From Acanthopleura granulata (Eukaryota > Mollusca > Polyplacophora > Chitonida > Chitonidae), in contig JABBOT010000004.1 of the NCBI GenBank assembly GCA_016165875.1, forward strand, positions 18,229,672 through 18,293,671: a stretch of DNA of 64,000 bases, in the 5' to 3' direction. The translations under genes and the position numbers were made by a program. The notes below the pieces were generated by a model. The model had not been told where the DNA came from. It did not search any database and saw only the letters and a list, made by a program, of their open reading frames with translations. Positions 34,301 to 47,400 of this stretch are shown piece after piece (the stretch's first letter is position 1; every line of letters begins with the position of its first letter).

Positions 34301-37300
34301 GCCATGGTAACCAGATCACCATTTTCTCTGTATATACTATATTAATAGATTTGACTTCGTGTCTGTGCTACAGCTCCAGTTGTTTTCCCAGTACAATTTT
34401 AAGTTTTGGTGGATATGTAGATACACAGATGATGAGGTGTTGTGACTCTTTATGTGTCTATTTCTAACTGTACTCTATAGTTAGTTATGAACATTGTGTG
34501 TGGGCCATATTTAGTTTTAATTCTTGTTGGATGCTGAGATACAGTCAAGACAATGTGTCATGAATCACATTTGTCAATTTTCATCGTTTCTGTGGTAACC
34601 ATATTGCCCTTATCCTTTTGTGTACTATATAAGTAGATACAACAACTTCAGTTGTTTTGAATGTGGAGCTTTAATGGTTTTTGGATTGATACGATACAGA
34701 TGTAACGATGACTCGCAACTCACATTTGTTCAATTTCTCTGATAGCTATGGTAAATAGATCACCATTTTCCCATTATTATAGCGCATTATACATGCGCTA
34801 TATTAATAGATATGACTTGATGGTGTTGATGAATGCTGGCTACAAGTGAAATTGTTTTCCATATTCAATTTTAATTCTTTGTGATTTTCACTGTTGCCAT
34901 GGTGACAGTATTGCCATTATCATACATGCAGTGCTTTATAAATGGATATGATTTTCATGTCAGGGCTAGGATTTTCCGCACACAGTTTCAGTTTTTGGCT
35001 GATACACAGATACATAGATACACAGATGTTGATGTGTCATGTGTCCATTTTCTGTTCTTGGTGGATACTGAGGTGACAAACAGAGATGATGGCTGCCATG
35101 ATAATTAGTGTCCCACCACAAAACCTTGTAACAGGATGAGAACTGTAATTTACATACACATATTTTTGAAACCCTTTCTTTCCCAGCTCATTGTTTTATG
35201 TGTCCTTTTCATCAAAACCATGAAGTACTTTTCCTAACAATTTAAATTCATCACAATGGTGCTGCTGTTCATTTGTTCGTGCATATATTGTGTTCACCTA
35301 ACTCTTGTTATGTATTGTTAGATGGTGTTTGGTATATAGTATACTCCAGTTTCTATCTTGCACATGTACATTGTGGTGTGTCAGATGATAGAGCATATCC
35401 ATTATACTCATCTATCTTGTCACAAGAGAGCAGAAAATTTTTCTGATTGAAAAAGGTATGGAGAGTTTATCAAGTAGGGTTACTGTGTTCAAATATTTTG
35501 ATCTTTACAGCTTTCAGAGCTCTGTTGGACAACTATGAAAGTGAGCTGGGAAAGGCAGAAAAAGTGACACCAGAAGAATGGCGGGAGAACTGGGAATTCC
35601 TTGATGCAGTTATGGAGACAGATGTTATGAAGGAAGCTCACAATTACCTGGTTGAAAAAGGTGTGGCGCCTGCTGACACCGAGTCCTTCAAAGAGCTTCT
35701 TGATGATATATGGTTCAGGTTAATTCGGAGAACTAAAGGAGACAGGTATATTTTGAAGCAGATTTTCAGTTTACATATGCTTTTTTGTAAAAGAAGATTC
35801 TAATGGTAGTAATCAGTTGAAACAGTTAAAATATTGTTTTTCTAATATCATCATTAAGGTTTGTTAATATTTAATAAACGTATGAAGAATTAGAACAAAG
35901 GCTGTACGACACATGCTATGCATTTTGGCAGACTATATTTCAGCTCTACAACCTTGGATTAGAATTCCTCTCAGAAAGTTTTTCCCTTAATTATTTTATG
36001 ACAGGGCTACAAGTATAGTGGATTTACAGGTGATGCCAGTTCAACAGAGATACAATAAGGATAAGCATTGATCGTTGTCTGAAAGCTGTTACTGAGTAGA
36101 GATATTTGTTCACTGCTATCCTTAATGTGAGGGGGTTGGTCGTGTAACTGGCAAAATGCAATGGGTTATTGCGGGTATTCCAATTAAGTGCCAATCAATC
36201 ACTGTGTAGGTACAAAAGATGTATTGCGCCACAAAGTGTTGTTCTAATTTTTGTAAACAACAGTTTGAAGATGGACTGGATTACAGTAGGATCTGGCTTA
36301 AAATTTCCAGTACCCATGTTTCATGTCTGGTTTTGCTTTAGGGATTTTGACTCCAGCAGCTTTGAGCATGTCTTTGTGGGTGAAAGCCGTGGTCATGAAG
36401 TTGTCGGCCTTCACAACTGGATCCAGTTTTATCTACAGGAAAAGCTTGGTGCAATTGATTATCATGGTTACTTCCGAAGAGAAACGGTATGTTCATTGTG
36501 GGACATCAACTTCTAGATGTAGCAGGGCACTGCAGAATTGCGTTGTAATAGGACTTTAGATTATATTAATTTGGGTCCTGACTTTTGGCTAAATCCAAAA
36601 TGTAAAGGGTCAGTGTATCTGCTCATCTAAAAGTTTGACCAAGCATGGCATAATTGTCCACTTATACCTAAGCTACAAACTTACTGATTTCAGGCTTTGT
36701 GTAGACAAGAGAAAGCATGTTTGTTCATTCATACATCAGCGTAAAGCCTTGTGTGTCAGCTTTGGAATGAATGCTGGTTGGTTGGGGTTGGAATATTTTT
36801 GTGTGTTTTATTTAAAGTTACTTAAAGTCAGGGCTTATGGTGAAAATATTGAAGGTCTGTACCTTGCTCAGTATATTAGGTATAAATAGCGTTCAGACAA
36901 TTCTGCCACCTATGACTTCGACTAGCCTTTTAACTAACTACACGATGCATTACTTGAGATGTTTTACTCAACAAAATCTGTAATAGAGAGCTGCTCAGTG
37001 TGGCCTCAAGCGCAACACCAGAGGAATTTTATAATACTATAGAAAATATGCAGTCAGTGTGTGTACATTTTTCTCTTGCAGTTGCGGGATGACGAGGTAC
37101 CACGGTTAATGGCGCTTCAGTTTACCTGGAAGGAGGGGGATGACCCTGAGAGGGGCAAGCCCATGACCAGCATGTTCCTGGGTACCAGTCCAGAGTTTGA
37201 GATTGCTGCCTACACTCTGTGTCGACTCCTGGACAAGACGTCCAAAATTGATGTTCAACTGGGAGAGTATGAGGCTCAGGTGGTTGTATACAGACTGGGG

Positions 37301-37342
37301 CAGGGTATTGGAACTGCCTATATTGGAGGTGCAAGGGTATAA
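31373..37342 (+). CDS. ENDOU: Poly(U)-specific endoribonuclease (XendoU/ENDOU type), 6 exons, 287 aa
   Basis: Cytosolic Mn2+-dependent endoribonuclease family that cleaves at uridines and leaves 2',3'-cyclic phosphate ends. Exons with firm support: 33459-33559, 33833-33931, 35511-35745, 36342-36486, 37082-37342. A putative first coding exon, 31373-31395, supplies an ATG, seven codons and phase 2, which joins exactly to 33459. The total is then 864 nt (287 aa), against 292 aa for Xenopus XendoU. Under this numbering the catalytic residues are His162 (FEHVFVGE), His177 ([13 protein letters not shown]) and Lys218 (FTWKE), followed by [14 protein letters not shown] and the C-terminal [10 protein letters not shown]. 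No signal peptide or somatomedin-B domain is present, unlike mammalian secreted ENDOU, so it resembles the single-domain XendoU form. The family call is secure; the first exon is an inference from phase and length, with a weak GTAATA donor. Confidence 0.9.
31396..33458. other. Presumed ENDOU intron 1, no features seen
   Basis: AT-rich sequence without recognised repeats or conserved open frames. If the proposed first exon is wrong, the real start exon must be sought here or upstream; I saw no better ATG exon ending in phase 2. Confidence 0.35.
33950..35110. repeat. Decayed tandem repeat in ENDOU intron 3
   Basis: Several diverged units recur in the intron between 33931 and 35511. Shared words are TATTAATAGATTTGACTT, GTTGTTTTCCAGTACAATTT-like, TTTTGGTGGATATGTAGATA and CATGGTTGCCATGGTAACCA. 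Spacing between clear units is about 230 bp or fractions of it. Two units retain the perfect palindrome GTTGCCATGGTAAC (34067-34080 and 34298-34311), and a third has one change (34893-34906). Confidence 0.75.
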
Positions 37343-40300
37343 GTCAGTGCCTAAAGGCATGGAGAAGGCAATTCTTAGTATTGTGTGTAGACACTGCTTG
37401 TTGTATGGCTGTTACGATGAAATTACCCGTCAAAACCATGTCATATATGATCTATTGGGCGTCTGGCAGCTATGACAACCTGATATAATTTTGTGTGTAC
37501 TTTTTGAGATCAGCCCATGGACTTAATATCAGGGCTTCTACATGAGTAAATTTATGGTTTACACTGCCCATTTTTATAAACTTGAGTTAACATTTCTTGA
37601 CCAGATCATCTTGGCTATGCACCAGCTAGTAAACCATGTTAAAAGCATTCAGGATTACAGCACACAGTCACTTGATACTCTGTTACCAATACAAATCTTG
37701 GGTTCAAGCCAGGCACTTGCAAATTTGTCAAGTTTATGTTTCAGCAGTGGTATTAGCCTTTGTATATGCTGCATTTTGTACTAAAGTACATCATAAAACA
37801 TATGAAAATCAATCAGTTACTAGTACATCTCTGCACATCTAGAAGACGGATGGTTTCTGGTAGTTCACTGGCTGTGCAATAGTAAGTGGGAAGCACATAC
37901 ATGTACTTGTTTTTTCTGTGGCAATAATGCAGCTGAACTGCACTGCACATAATTTTTGTTGCTGGTATTTCATGTATCAAAGTTTTTTACTCACTCTGTC
38001 GGACTGGGGCATTAATAATTTGTTTTATTTGCATATTTTAATACCTGTGCTCTGGAAAGATTTCTTGCCAGTGCTTGTTATGTTACATGAATTAGTTGAG
38101 AATATAGAAGTATTTGTTTAGTGGACTCAAAAAGTTTTTGGTTTCATTTTGCGTTTGTTTTAGCTTTAAGATCACCTTTACATGTGCAGGTATATATATT
38201 TCTGTACTGAACATTTAAACCAATTGAAGTCATTTACATCTGCCTGTCTCTCTTTGTTTCCTATTTTCAGAGGCATTTTTATTTTATTTACTTTAGTATT
38301 CATTTTTTGCCATGGCATATTGATATTTTGTTTAATATGAATTTACATAAACGTGTCAGTGGATCCACTCTTTGGTGTTCCATCCACATGTATTCAAAGA
38401 TTGTTATATGACATGCATCCTGTGGCATGGCTAAAATGATCTCTCAGGTATCTGTGTACTTGTATATGACCTGATCTGATCTGTTATGATTTACCTATGT
38501 ATAAAAGTGGTCTAATTAAAGACCTCTTCTCCATGTCTTCCATGAAGTATAATACCTGTATATTTTTTTGAAGAGATTATAATGCTGGCATGATTTTCTC
38601 TTACATTTAATATGCAAATACATGTACCGTGTACTACACGTAGTGTTCTTTCATCACAAAATGAAAATGTGTGTGATATGTGTGGAAAGCACATTAAAAT
38701 TTTTTCTCCATAAATAGATACTGCCTCTGTTGTAGCTCCATAACTCTCATCATTTGCAGAGGAAAATGTCTGTGTGAGGTGTAAAGAAATTGGCTCATGT
38801 GGTTTCTCTGGTGCCCCCAACTTTTGTCTAGGGTATTTAAATTATGGCATTGTATAAATTATAAACAGCTGTGCAAATTTAAATATCTTGCCAACTGGAC
38901 TTATACTCTGCAATAAAATTTACGATTTTTTAAGGCCAAAATCAGCTTGTTTCAATTTTTAGGTCGACTGGTCGAAGATCAGAAGAGTCGTGTTAGCAAT
39001 TGTCCTCGGTTTGTCTCTTCAGCGTCTTAACTTTTCCATCAAAACTCTGCTCCTCGTACAATTTTGTATCTTTTCGATTTCAACAAAACTTGGCTCCAAT
39101 CTAGACTACATCAAGATACATAATTCGTAATATCAATTGTCCATTTTGATGGTCTTTCGTCCATGTGTCTGTCGGTCCATCAACCATGTTAACATTTCTT
39201 TCAGACACTCCAACTACAGTTTTTGATTGATTTCATTGAAACTTGGGTTACGTGTACACTACACTTTATATGTAATTCTTATAGTATCGATCTTCCGTTG
39301 CAGTGATCAGATTCATCTAGCGTGTGTTAAAATTTCTTTCAAAATGCTGCTAGTTACTTTTCAACAAACAGGGTACAAGTGAATCAAGACATATTTCATA
39401 GTACATGTATTGATTTTCAATTTTGCTTGCCCATTATACATACGCCTACGTAATGTTATAATCCAATCCGTGCTAATTTTCTCCCAATTGGTAAATCTGC
39501 TGTTTCATCAGACTCTGGATAAATTAGATCTTCTATTGCATGGGGAAAGAAAACAAAAGTTGTTGGGGTCTTAGTCATAATACCGTCTTCCATGACGATT
39601 TTCGATCGAAAAACACCGATGATATATTCGAAAGCCGGCAGGCGTTAAACGAACAGGGCATATGCCTCCTACAGGCTTCTGTGGCTTCGGTAATAACCTA
39701 TAAAAACACTTGCATGGTATTACTGAAAGTCGGCTGATTGCCTGAAGGTTCACACAGTTATGTACGCCTGTAGTTGAATGTTCTTGATCGGAGAATTCCG
39801 TTCCGGAATAACTGTTGGCTCTAAAAAGAGCCGTTGGGTTGTGATCATTGTTGTTCATTTACTGTTGATTCTGTTGCCGTACCACAGCATGTTCTCTTTA
39901 AGCACTGTTAATCACCCGGTCTAACTTCCCAGAATAAAGCCTGTTACCAGAGAAGATATACCGATACTCAGAAGGAATTTCAAATCCCCCTGCCCCCTCC
40001 CCACTCTTCTTGATAACTGATGGTCTTTTCTTTGATGAAGTCATTCAATAGTCTCTCCCAAGAATTTCATAACATGGTCCGATAAACGTGATATCCACGT
40101 ACAGCAAAGGTTGAAAACGGGCATGCATGTAGTACAATTATACAAGAATCATGCTATTATGCTAATGTTTACATGATGCCGGCTCAGGTAACTTCCGATT
40201 CACAGTTTGATGTACAGCTGGCATAAACCACACACACAGTTATTCTCTTTTATATGCTGAGGTTTCGGTCAATCTTAAGATATTTCTTGACAGTTATTTT

Positions 40301-42529
40301 GATGTTAGATTGTCTCAGCTTCAGTAGTCATTCAGTTTGGGCATATCTAACTGTGAGGGAATCTAAAAAGACATGAATAGTTACATTTGCAAACTTAATT
40401 TAAACATGCAGATGTATACGGATATTTGGCAAAGTTCTGAACTTGCTCTCATTCTGTGTGGCGCTGGCCTTCCCAACGCCAATGTGCTTCATATCATTAA
40501 ATGTATGGATGCTTTTCATGCATAGTTTATGGGGGAAACACATTAAGCATAATTCAGCAGCAGGAGACCAGTTGATCAACCATACAGAACTCTTTATTAG
40601 GAAAAAAAATAATTTCGCCCTAGCTTTTCAAACTACATTTAGGATCATGATTATCTTGCCTTCACATCTTCACTCCATATATTGTGTCAACATAATCATT
40701 TGTTTAGCTGATTAAATGAAAGAAACAACTCAATCTTAAGACGTGCATAACCTGATGTCGGGGAAATAATGCCACCGTGGGAGGCCAGAAGATGGGAGGC
40801 CTGACGGGAGTGAAACTACCAATGCAGCAATAGGCCTACTTAGTTGTCTGCGCGGTGACGGGCGTTGCCTTGTCAGAGGTTGAGATGATCTATCAGTACT
40901 CACTTCAGGCAACGAACCCATTCTCAAAAGGCCATTAAAATAATGCCTTTCAATACCCTACACCGCGAAAGCGTATCACAATGTGATAATTTATACTGAG
41001 ATGATGCTGAGTAATTCAGATTGCTGCTACATGCACTTGGCACATTTAGATTGAGTTTACTTCCACCATGTATATTTTTCATCGCATTAAAATCTAACAT
41101 GCTACATGTATATAGGCCTATGTCCTGTGCATATTTGTGTATAGATTAAATTGTTGATCAGTGTTTAAATACACGGGATGTACATGATATTGTTACATGG
41201 TATAGCCTATATACTGGTGTTGCGTACACTTTGTTCACTGTAGGTTAACTACACAGACCAGCTTGGGTACCGACTCGAACTTATTCCACTTTGACACACT
41301 CTGCCAGATGCTCCTGATCCAATACTCACCGTTAGTTGGAGATATGTTTTCACTGCATCACTGACATAGTCATACAGGGCCTTACACATCTAGGGTAGAG
41401 TGGGGCTAGTTGTTACAGTTTTTGAAAATTTCAATTCACTGGTCTGAGAGGTACAATAACGGTAATATATCTTTTAATATAGCCTATTCTCCTCAGTTCA
41501 AACAGGATACCTTGTCTCATCACATGTATACGTTGCCTGAATGTGAATCCAGTTTAAAAACATAAAAATTCTGTAACAATTTACCCTGTATACGGAGGGA
41601 GTTGTTACAGCCACAATGGTAAGTTGTTACACTTTTATGTTTATCCTGAATTAAGGAAGTTAATTTGTTTTCAAAATCTCAAGCTACCAAGTAATCGTAT
41701 AAACACTTTTTAACTAAAAGTGGGGTCAAAATAGGCAACTACTATATAACCTCCAACATAAGATTATTTATAGAATTTCAATTTAAGAAAAAATTTACAC
41801 ATACTGAGCATCATAATTGTGATACTTTAATGTTTATTTTATTCCGCCTTTTCGTTCAGGGTCTCACACTCTGTAGAATTAAATTATCATCCTTGGATAG
41901 GCCTACTTATAAATATGGACAGTATCACGTGACCTGTACAGATGGCAAATATTCTTTTATGACATTAAATGCTTTATTCAGCAGTCAAATATCCGTAGTA
42001 GTGGGTTTTATGATTTGTACAAGTTAAATAATACTCATAATTTAATGATATATATATAAAGTGTATAAACATGCGGGGCTAGGTGTTACAACATACAGTA
42101 AAAGTCATGCAGGGCATGTTGTTACATACCCCGAACATGCGTCATGACTTTACTCAATAAATAGGTCAAGCACACAGCGTAGCGCCTAAAATATGTGTTC
42201 ACACCTACAAGAGCGATAGCTGTGCAGGCTGTCTGAAACAATAGTGGAGTTTTGAGTTTGTCGTAACTCTTTTGTCGTAGAAGGTAAAGTGAGTTCAACT
42301 GTGTCATGTGACTTGTCAAAAATGTCAGGCAATTTTGTTGATTTTAATTTACCAGTCACCTGTCTTGTCGTGTTAGGGAGGTATAAACGACATTTTCAAT
42401 CAGGAGCTTCTTAAATTAAAAAACTTCCAGCTCTTCAATTTTCCCTATTGTACGTCTGGTTTAAGTGACTTTTCTAAAAAACTTTTCTTAGACGTTCGTG
42501 TTATAGTAAACGTTATCAGAAATAACATT
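37343..42529. other. ENDOU 3' region and spacer
   Basis: Begins with the ENDOU 3' untranslated region; an AATAAA at about 38912 is one possible end. About 38960-39480 holds decayed tandem words of the type TTTCATTGAAACTTGGGT / TTTCAACAAAACTTGGCT, a non-coding repeat. A GC-richer patch at 40740-40930 has no recognised gene. About 41395-42130 repeats GTTGTTACA words (see findings). No conserved protein was recognised. Confidence 0.4.
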
Positions 42530-43690
42530 TTGCCTAACATTTTTGACAGGTCACATGGTACAGTAGGGCTTTTCTTACCTTCAGCGATAAAAGAGTTCGA
42601 TCTTGATACTCCCCTATTGGCACAGTTGTGTCTTTGTTTCCCTGTGCAGATTATGGCCCACTCCATTCACATATCTTTGGAGATTCATAAGACACAAGCC
42701 CTGAAGGGCAATTATGAGGGACATTTGATTTTGTCACACGAGTCAGTAGATCTGAAATGGTGATAAACCAATTTAGACAAAGCATTTGAAAGGGTATCAC
42801 ACCGTTCCCCCACAGATACTGTCCTTTCTGATGCTTCAAAAGATGGGTGGGGGAGCGACCACCGGTGGCAGATGGGCCTCGGTAGAGCTTAATTTGACAT
42901 AAATGCAGAACTGATAGTCGGTTTTTTGACACTACAATGCTATCAACACATGCATGATTGCCACCAAACATGTAGTTACGAATAGAAAACATGACTGCTG
43001 TCGTCTATGTAAACAGCCTGGGTGGAACATGGTCTGAAACTTGCATTGAGATTGAGATGTATTTTTGACAGCGTCACATGTGGAGGGTGCACTTAACACT
43101 ATGGCTGATAAGCAGTCAAGATTATTGTGTGTTAATACTTAGTGGATCTTCAACCCTGAAGTGTTTCAGGATATTCTAAAACAATGACCAAAGCCTGAAA
43201 TGGATCTTTTTGCTTTACTTTTAAATGAACAAGAGATATGTTTCAGGCGCAGAATATGAAGAAGCATTTATACTGAATTGGAATAACTGAAATCTCTGTT
43301 CATTTCAGTGTGATCTCCATTTGCCTGCAGAAGATGGTGGGGGTGCATAATGGTAGTCCCCATGTGGGATACTCAGACATGGTTCTCCAGACTGATGAAG
43401 TTGTTGACTGCTCCACCTCTTGTGCTCTCCCAGGACTGCAACACCTCTTACAGATGCCACACAAGTCTGATTTGTTACACCCTCTCCACCAGCAGTTGAA
43501 GGTGACGGCTTGCTGAGTGTGGTTGTCGCTCAAAAAGGCAAACCTTTCAGACCAGCCTGCTTCTCTTATCCTTGCATCATGGTAGAAAGGGACAAAACAG
43601 CAGTATAAGACATACATCGCAAAATGGATGGTTCACTGCCGTAAACGGACAATGCTTTGTATGCATGGAAATAAACAAAAAATGCGTAAA
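42530..43690 (+). mobile_element. Decayed DIRS-like tyrosine-recombinase retrotransposon fragment
   Basis: Broken reading frames on the plus strand show, in the correct order, blocks typical of DIRS-type elements. First, HISLEIHKTQALKGNYEG and LSHESVDLKW (42655-42760), the end of the reverse-transcriptase region. Then LSDASKDGWGS (about 42810-42855) and, in another frame, TAVVYVNSLGGTWS (about 42994-43035), RNase H-like. Next HVEGALNTMADKQSR followed by IFNPEVFQDILKQ and EMDLFALLLNEQ (43077-43235). Finally HPLHQQLKVTAC and GTKQQYKTYIAKWMVHC (about 43480-43640), the entry to the recombinase region. Several stops (for example a TAG and a TGA where the family has acidic or Trp residues) and at least one frameshift make it non-functional. 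Split direct repeats and the catalytic recombinase end were not found. Pattern recognition is from memory of the family, with no alignment. Confidence 0.7.
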
Positions 43691-44098
43691 TTCTCGAGTT
43701 CAGTAAAACAGCCTGTTGAGAACTTAATTGTCCGTTGGTCTGTTGTATTTAAGTGGACTGACAAAGTGAATCCGATAGTTGCTTTAAAAATCTCATGTGA
43801 CCCGGAAGTGCAGGATGGTGAGGAAGAATTCATAGACTGAGCGAGACTTGCTTGTAAGTTGAAGGTCATTTGTGATTCTACCAAGCCATCATACTGCACT
43901 GATGGGTTATGTGAACTCCCTTTTGTAACCCGCAAAATACATGCATGTACATACCTATCGCATTCACCATTTTAGAACTGGTCAGCAAACTGTGAATGGT
44001 CAAATCGCTTGGAACCAGATAATGGTACAGATTACTAAAATTCTTCAAAAAGACAATGACAAGCAATATCACTTAATACTGAAACAGGCTCTTAACAC

Positions 44099-44104
44099 TT
44101 TATT
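44099..44104 (-). promoter_or_regulatory. Probable RCHY1 poly(A) signal
   Basis: The minus strand reads AATAAA here, about 355 bases past the proposed RCHY1 stop at 44458. It is the first canonical hexamer I noticed in that direction. Confidence 0.5.
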
Positions 44105-44457
44105 AACAAGCAATGTTCAAAATTTTAAAGCTACATAAATGTACATATACATTTAACAAATGACTGTGTGACATGGTGAAATAATTAGGAATGTTGTCAA
44201 TTGTACACTTTCAAACAGAATCATACTGTTCCTCATCTTTGTGTTAATCACCATAAATCTGGTACATTCATGTGTTATTCTACAATCTAACATAAAACCT
44301 CAGAAAGAGGTAATATAAAACACATGAAATAAAATGAAGAATGAATGAGATTAAGATATGCTGTTCTACAAAGTGTGTTGGAGATAGTACAGCATAAATG
44401 ATCATGTGTATTCCAGATCACAGAAACTCTCAGTTGTGTTGCAGTTCTTCTTGTCTT

Positions 44458-47400
44458 CTAATCTGAAACAGTAAGTGTGACTGTGTTGTAGTGCAATCGG
44501 CCGAAACACACATGCAGGTGACAAAAAAAATTTTTTTTTTAATATATCTCCTATCTCCATTTACTGTTTCCCATAAAATTCTCTCAAAATACAATGCATG
44601 TATTAACATGGGGCAAAATGAATCAATAACCTAAAAAAAAGTCAAAGAAGTCTGTAACTGTCAAAACAAACCTAAACATTCAAGGGCACAAATGGATATT
44701 TAAAGTAAGACAGCTCATGACTGAGGCACTGTTCATTAAAAAGCTTACAAAATTCTCTTTTGAATGCAAAAACCTGTTTGAATTCTATGAATTCATTGCT
44801 CAACTATCTTCGTTTGAAGTATGTTGTTGCCTACTGGGAATTAGAAGGTGCCCATGCTTTTAAGCTTATGAGAGACTGACCAATCAGAGAGTTAGGTGAT
44901 ATCAGCTGTCAATAAGCTGTGACATAAATGTTCACTGTCAATGTAACATGTGATCATATAGGGGCAGCACACTGTTTTAATATTTTAATTATAACAAGTA
45001 TATGTGTGAAGAGCACTGAAAAATATTTCCAGACTATTGTGTTTTGGCGGGAGTAAGTTTCTTGATCATTTTATTTTATAAATTTAGATATATACTTAAA
45101 GTATAAATGACAAAACTAGCAGCGGACTACAGTCTCTGGTAACAAGAATGCTGCGCACTTGGAACAATTATGTCACAGCTCACACAGACTGGCTGCGTTT
45201 CATGTTACTCTATGGAGCACAGTCAAATGTCAATTTCCACTGACACAGTAGTTTTTAGAAAAAAATACTTCACCAAAATGAACATAATATTTTCCAACCT
45301 TTTTGACAAACTTAAATTTGAACATGCATTGTCTTTTACTTTAAATACGTGCATGATCCAACTCTGGACGGAGCTCTAGGATTTCTGCAGTGGAGGAAGG
45401 CACTTTCCATTAAATAACCATAAACCTCGTTACACTGTAGGTTAACCAGGGTGAGGTCAGGCCTTCAGTTTGTATTATGATGGGACACTCCAGTCTTTGA
45501 GCATACTACTTTGATTTCTGACAATTTGGTTTAACACAGGTTAAGGTTTACTTTGTTGGATCATTATCCTCTAGACACACATTAGCTTACCCTGACCTGA
45601 AGCAGCCCCAGACTGTTGTCCTGGTGTTGGCTGGCTATCTCCCGATTCCGTACAGGTATCTCCTGTGCGGCATGTGTTGTAAGACCCACAGTGCTGACAC
45701 TTCAACCCTAATACATGAAACACCACTTTACTCTCCTGAAATTTGAAATGTTTCAAGCTGTCTTACATCTGTTCATGGCTAAGACTGCCAGCTTTGGATT
45801 TCTTTTAACTTTACAGTGGATGTTCATACATACCAAAAATTTAAAAAAAAAAAAAGAAAAAAAATTTGATGAGTTCTGAAAAGCACACGGAACATAAAAG
45901 CCATTCCAATAGTTTCTGTCAAAGTGAAAAGGTGATAAAATTTAAAAAGTATACTCACCTTTTTTTTTATTCTAGGATAATGAGTGCCATGCACAACAAT
46001 CCTTTTCGTGGTTTCATGATGCTCAAAGAAAACCAGGTTATGATGATGAACATCCACTTTTAGCAACTATGCATCAAACTTCTAGTACGTCCAAAATAGG
46101 AAATACTTCTGGATATTCAATCACCCACAGCACAATGTATTTTAACAAATGTAAATCCCACCTACTAGTATTTTCTCAAATCACATCCGTGGTGATGTCA
46201 CTGGGAAAATAATCCTTTAAGTATTGTCACGTTCTCTGAGGCTTTTTAATCCATAGATCTAAGCATAAAGTCAATGGATCTGCAATCCTACCTGATGACA
46301 ATCTCTGCAAAGTGCATTGACATAGAAATTTCTGTATTCTTCTGGCATGGGAGTGTTCTTTATCTCCTCATCCAGGCCCTCCCAGGCTCCCCTCATGTCG
46401 ACCATGGACTCAGCACACAAAGGGCAAGCATAATTCCTACAAATGGTGCCAAATACATAACCCAGACCACTTTCAAACATATTAACTTGACTGCAATGCC
46501 ATTTAGTGTTGTGACTTACACATACAGGAAATGGTCAAATAATAAGAATGTTTTATACAGTTTTGTTGAAGTCGCTCCATGTGGTCATCATTAATACACA
46601 AGGGTACAAATAGCCCCTCATATGAATACTGTGTTTTACCCAAAATTACTTACTTTTCAAGTGCCATATTTTGGTTGATTCTGATTGAATCATTCACCTT
46701 TAATACAGGGCTAAATAAGAGTTCAATGTTCAGTAATCTCTTACTTGAATGTCTTGGCATCAAAAATACGATTTTAAGGCCTTTACCTGTTTTTGAAAGT
46801 AGATTTTTACAGGCTAAACTTTAGATGAAATACTTTAGTCTCACATTCATCAAGTGATGTCAAAACACAAATCACTGATAACCATCCTACTTATATGTAG
46901 CTTTGGTAGAAGTTTTGTTCGCATCAAGGTCACAGAAACTTAACGGTACATGTACCTTAATTTTGGCAACTCTGATTCATGAAATAGAGCATTAACAAGA
47001 AAATGGACAGACATATGACAGACTGAGAGACTGACATATAACAACTACTATGGCAAAATTTATGAGGCAATGCTGTCTGAGTGCATAAACGAACATGATG
47101 TTTTGTCAGGCTCTGAAGAGACAACGGCAGTTCAATTATATCCATCTTATGTTAACATTATATAAAATGCAAGGTTATCATTAAAATTGCTTCTTAGTAA
47201 ACTGACTTAAAGCTTTGAAAAGCAAAATTACAAGAATAACAAAAAATGAGTATACATGTACAACTATATGAAGAAACTTAACTTACCCAGTTTTTAACAT
47301 CTCTTTGAAACAGTGCCTAAAAGAAAATATAAGACTTAAAAAGCAACTGACAAATTTCTGCCAATCCAAAGATAGGCGCTATGACTCAGTATTTCCACTC

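Noticed and set aside
36169..36341. Upstream extension of ENDOU exon 4
   Set aside because: The frame is open upstream but the strong acceptor at 36340-36341 and the EndoU alignment place the exon start at 36342.
42765..42800. LINE reverse-transcriptase DKAF-type motif
   Set aside because: The neighbouring blocks on both sides fit a DIRS-type order, so the DKAFERVSH resemblance is probably coincidental.
43300..43617. Cys-rich minus-strand frame of 105 codons
   Set aside because: It is the complement of the DIRS relic, whose plus-strand reading fits known blocks better.
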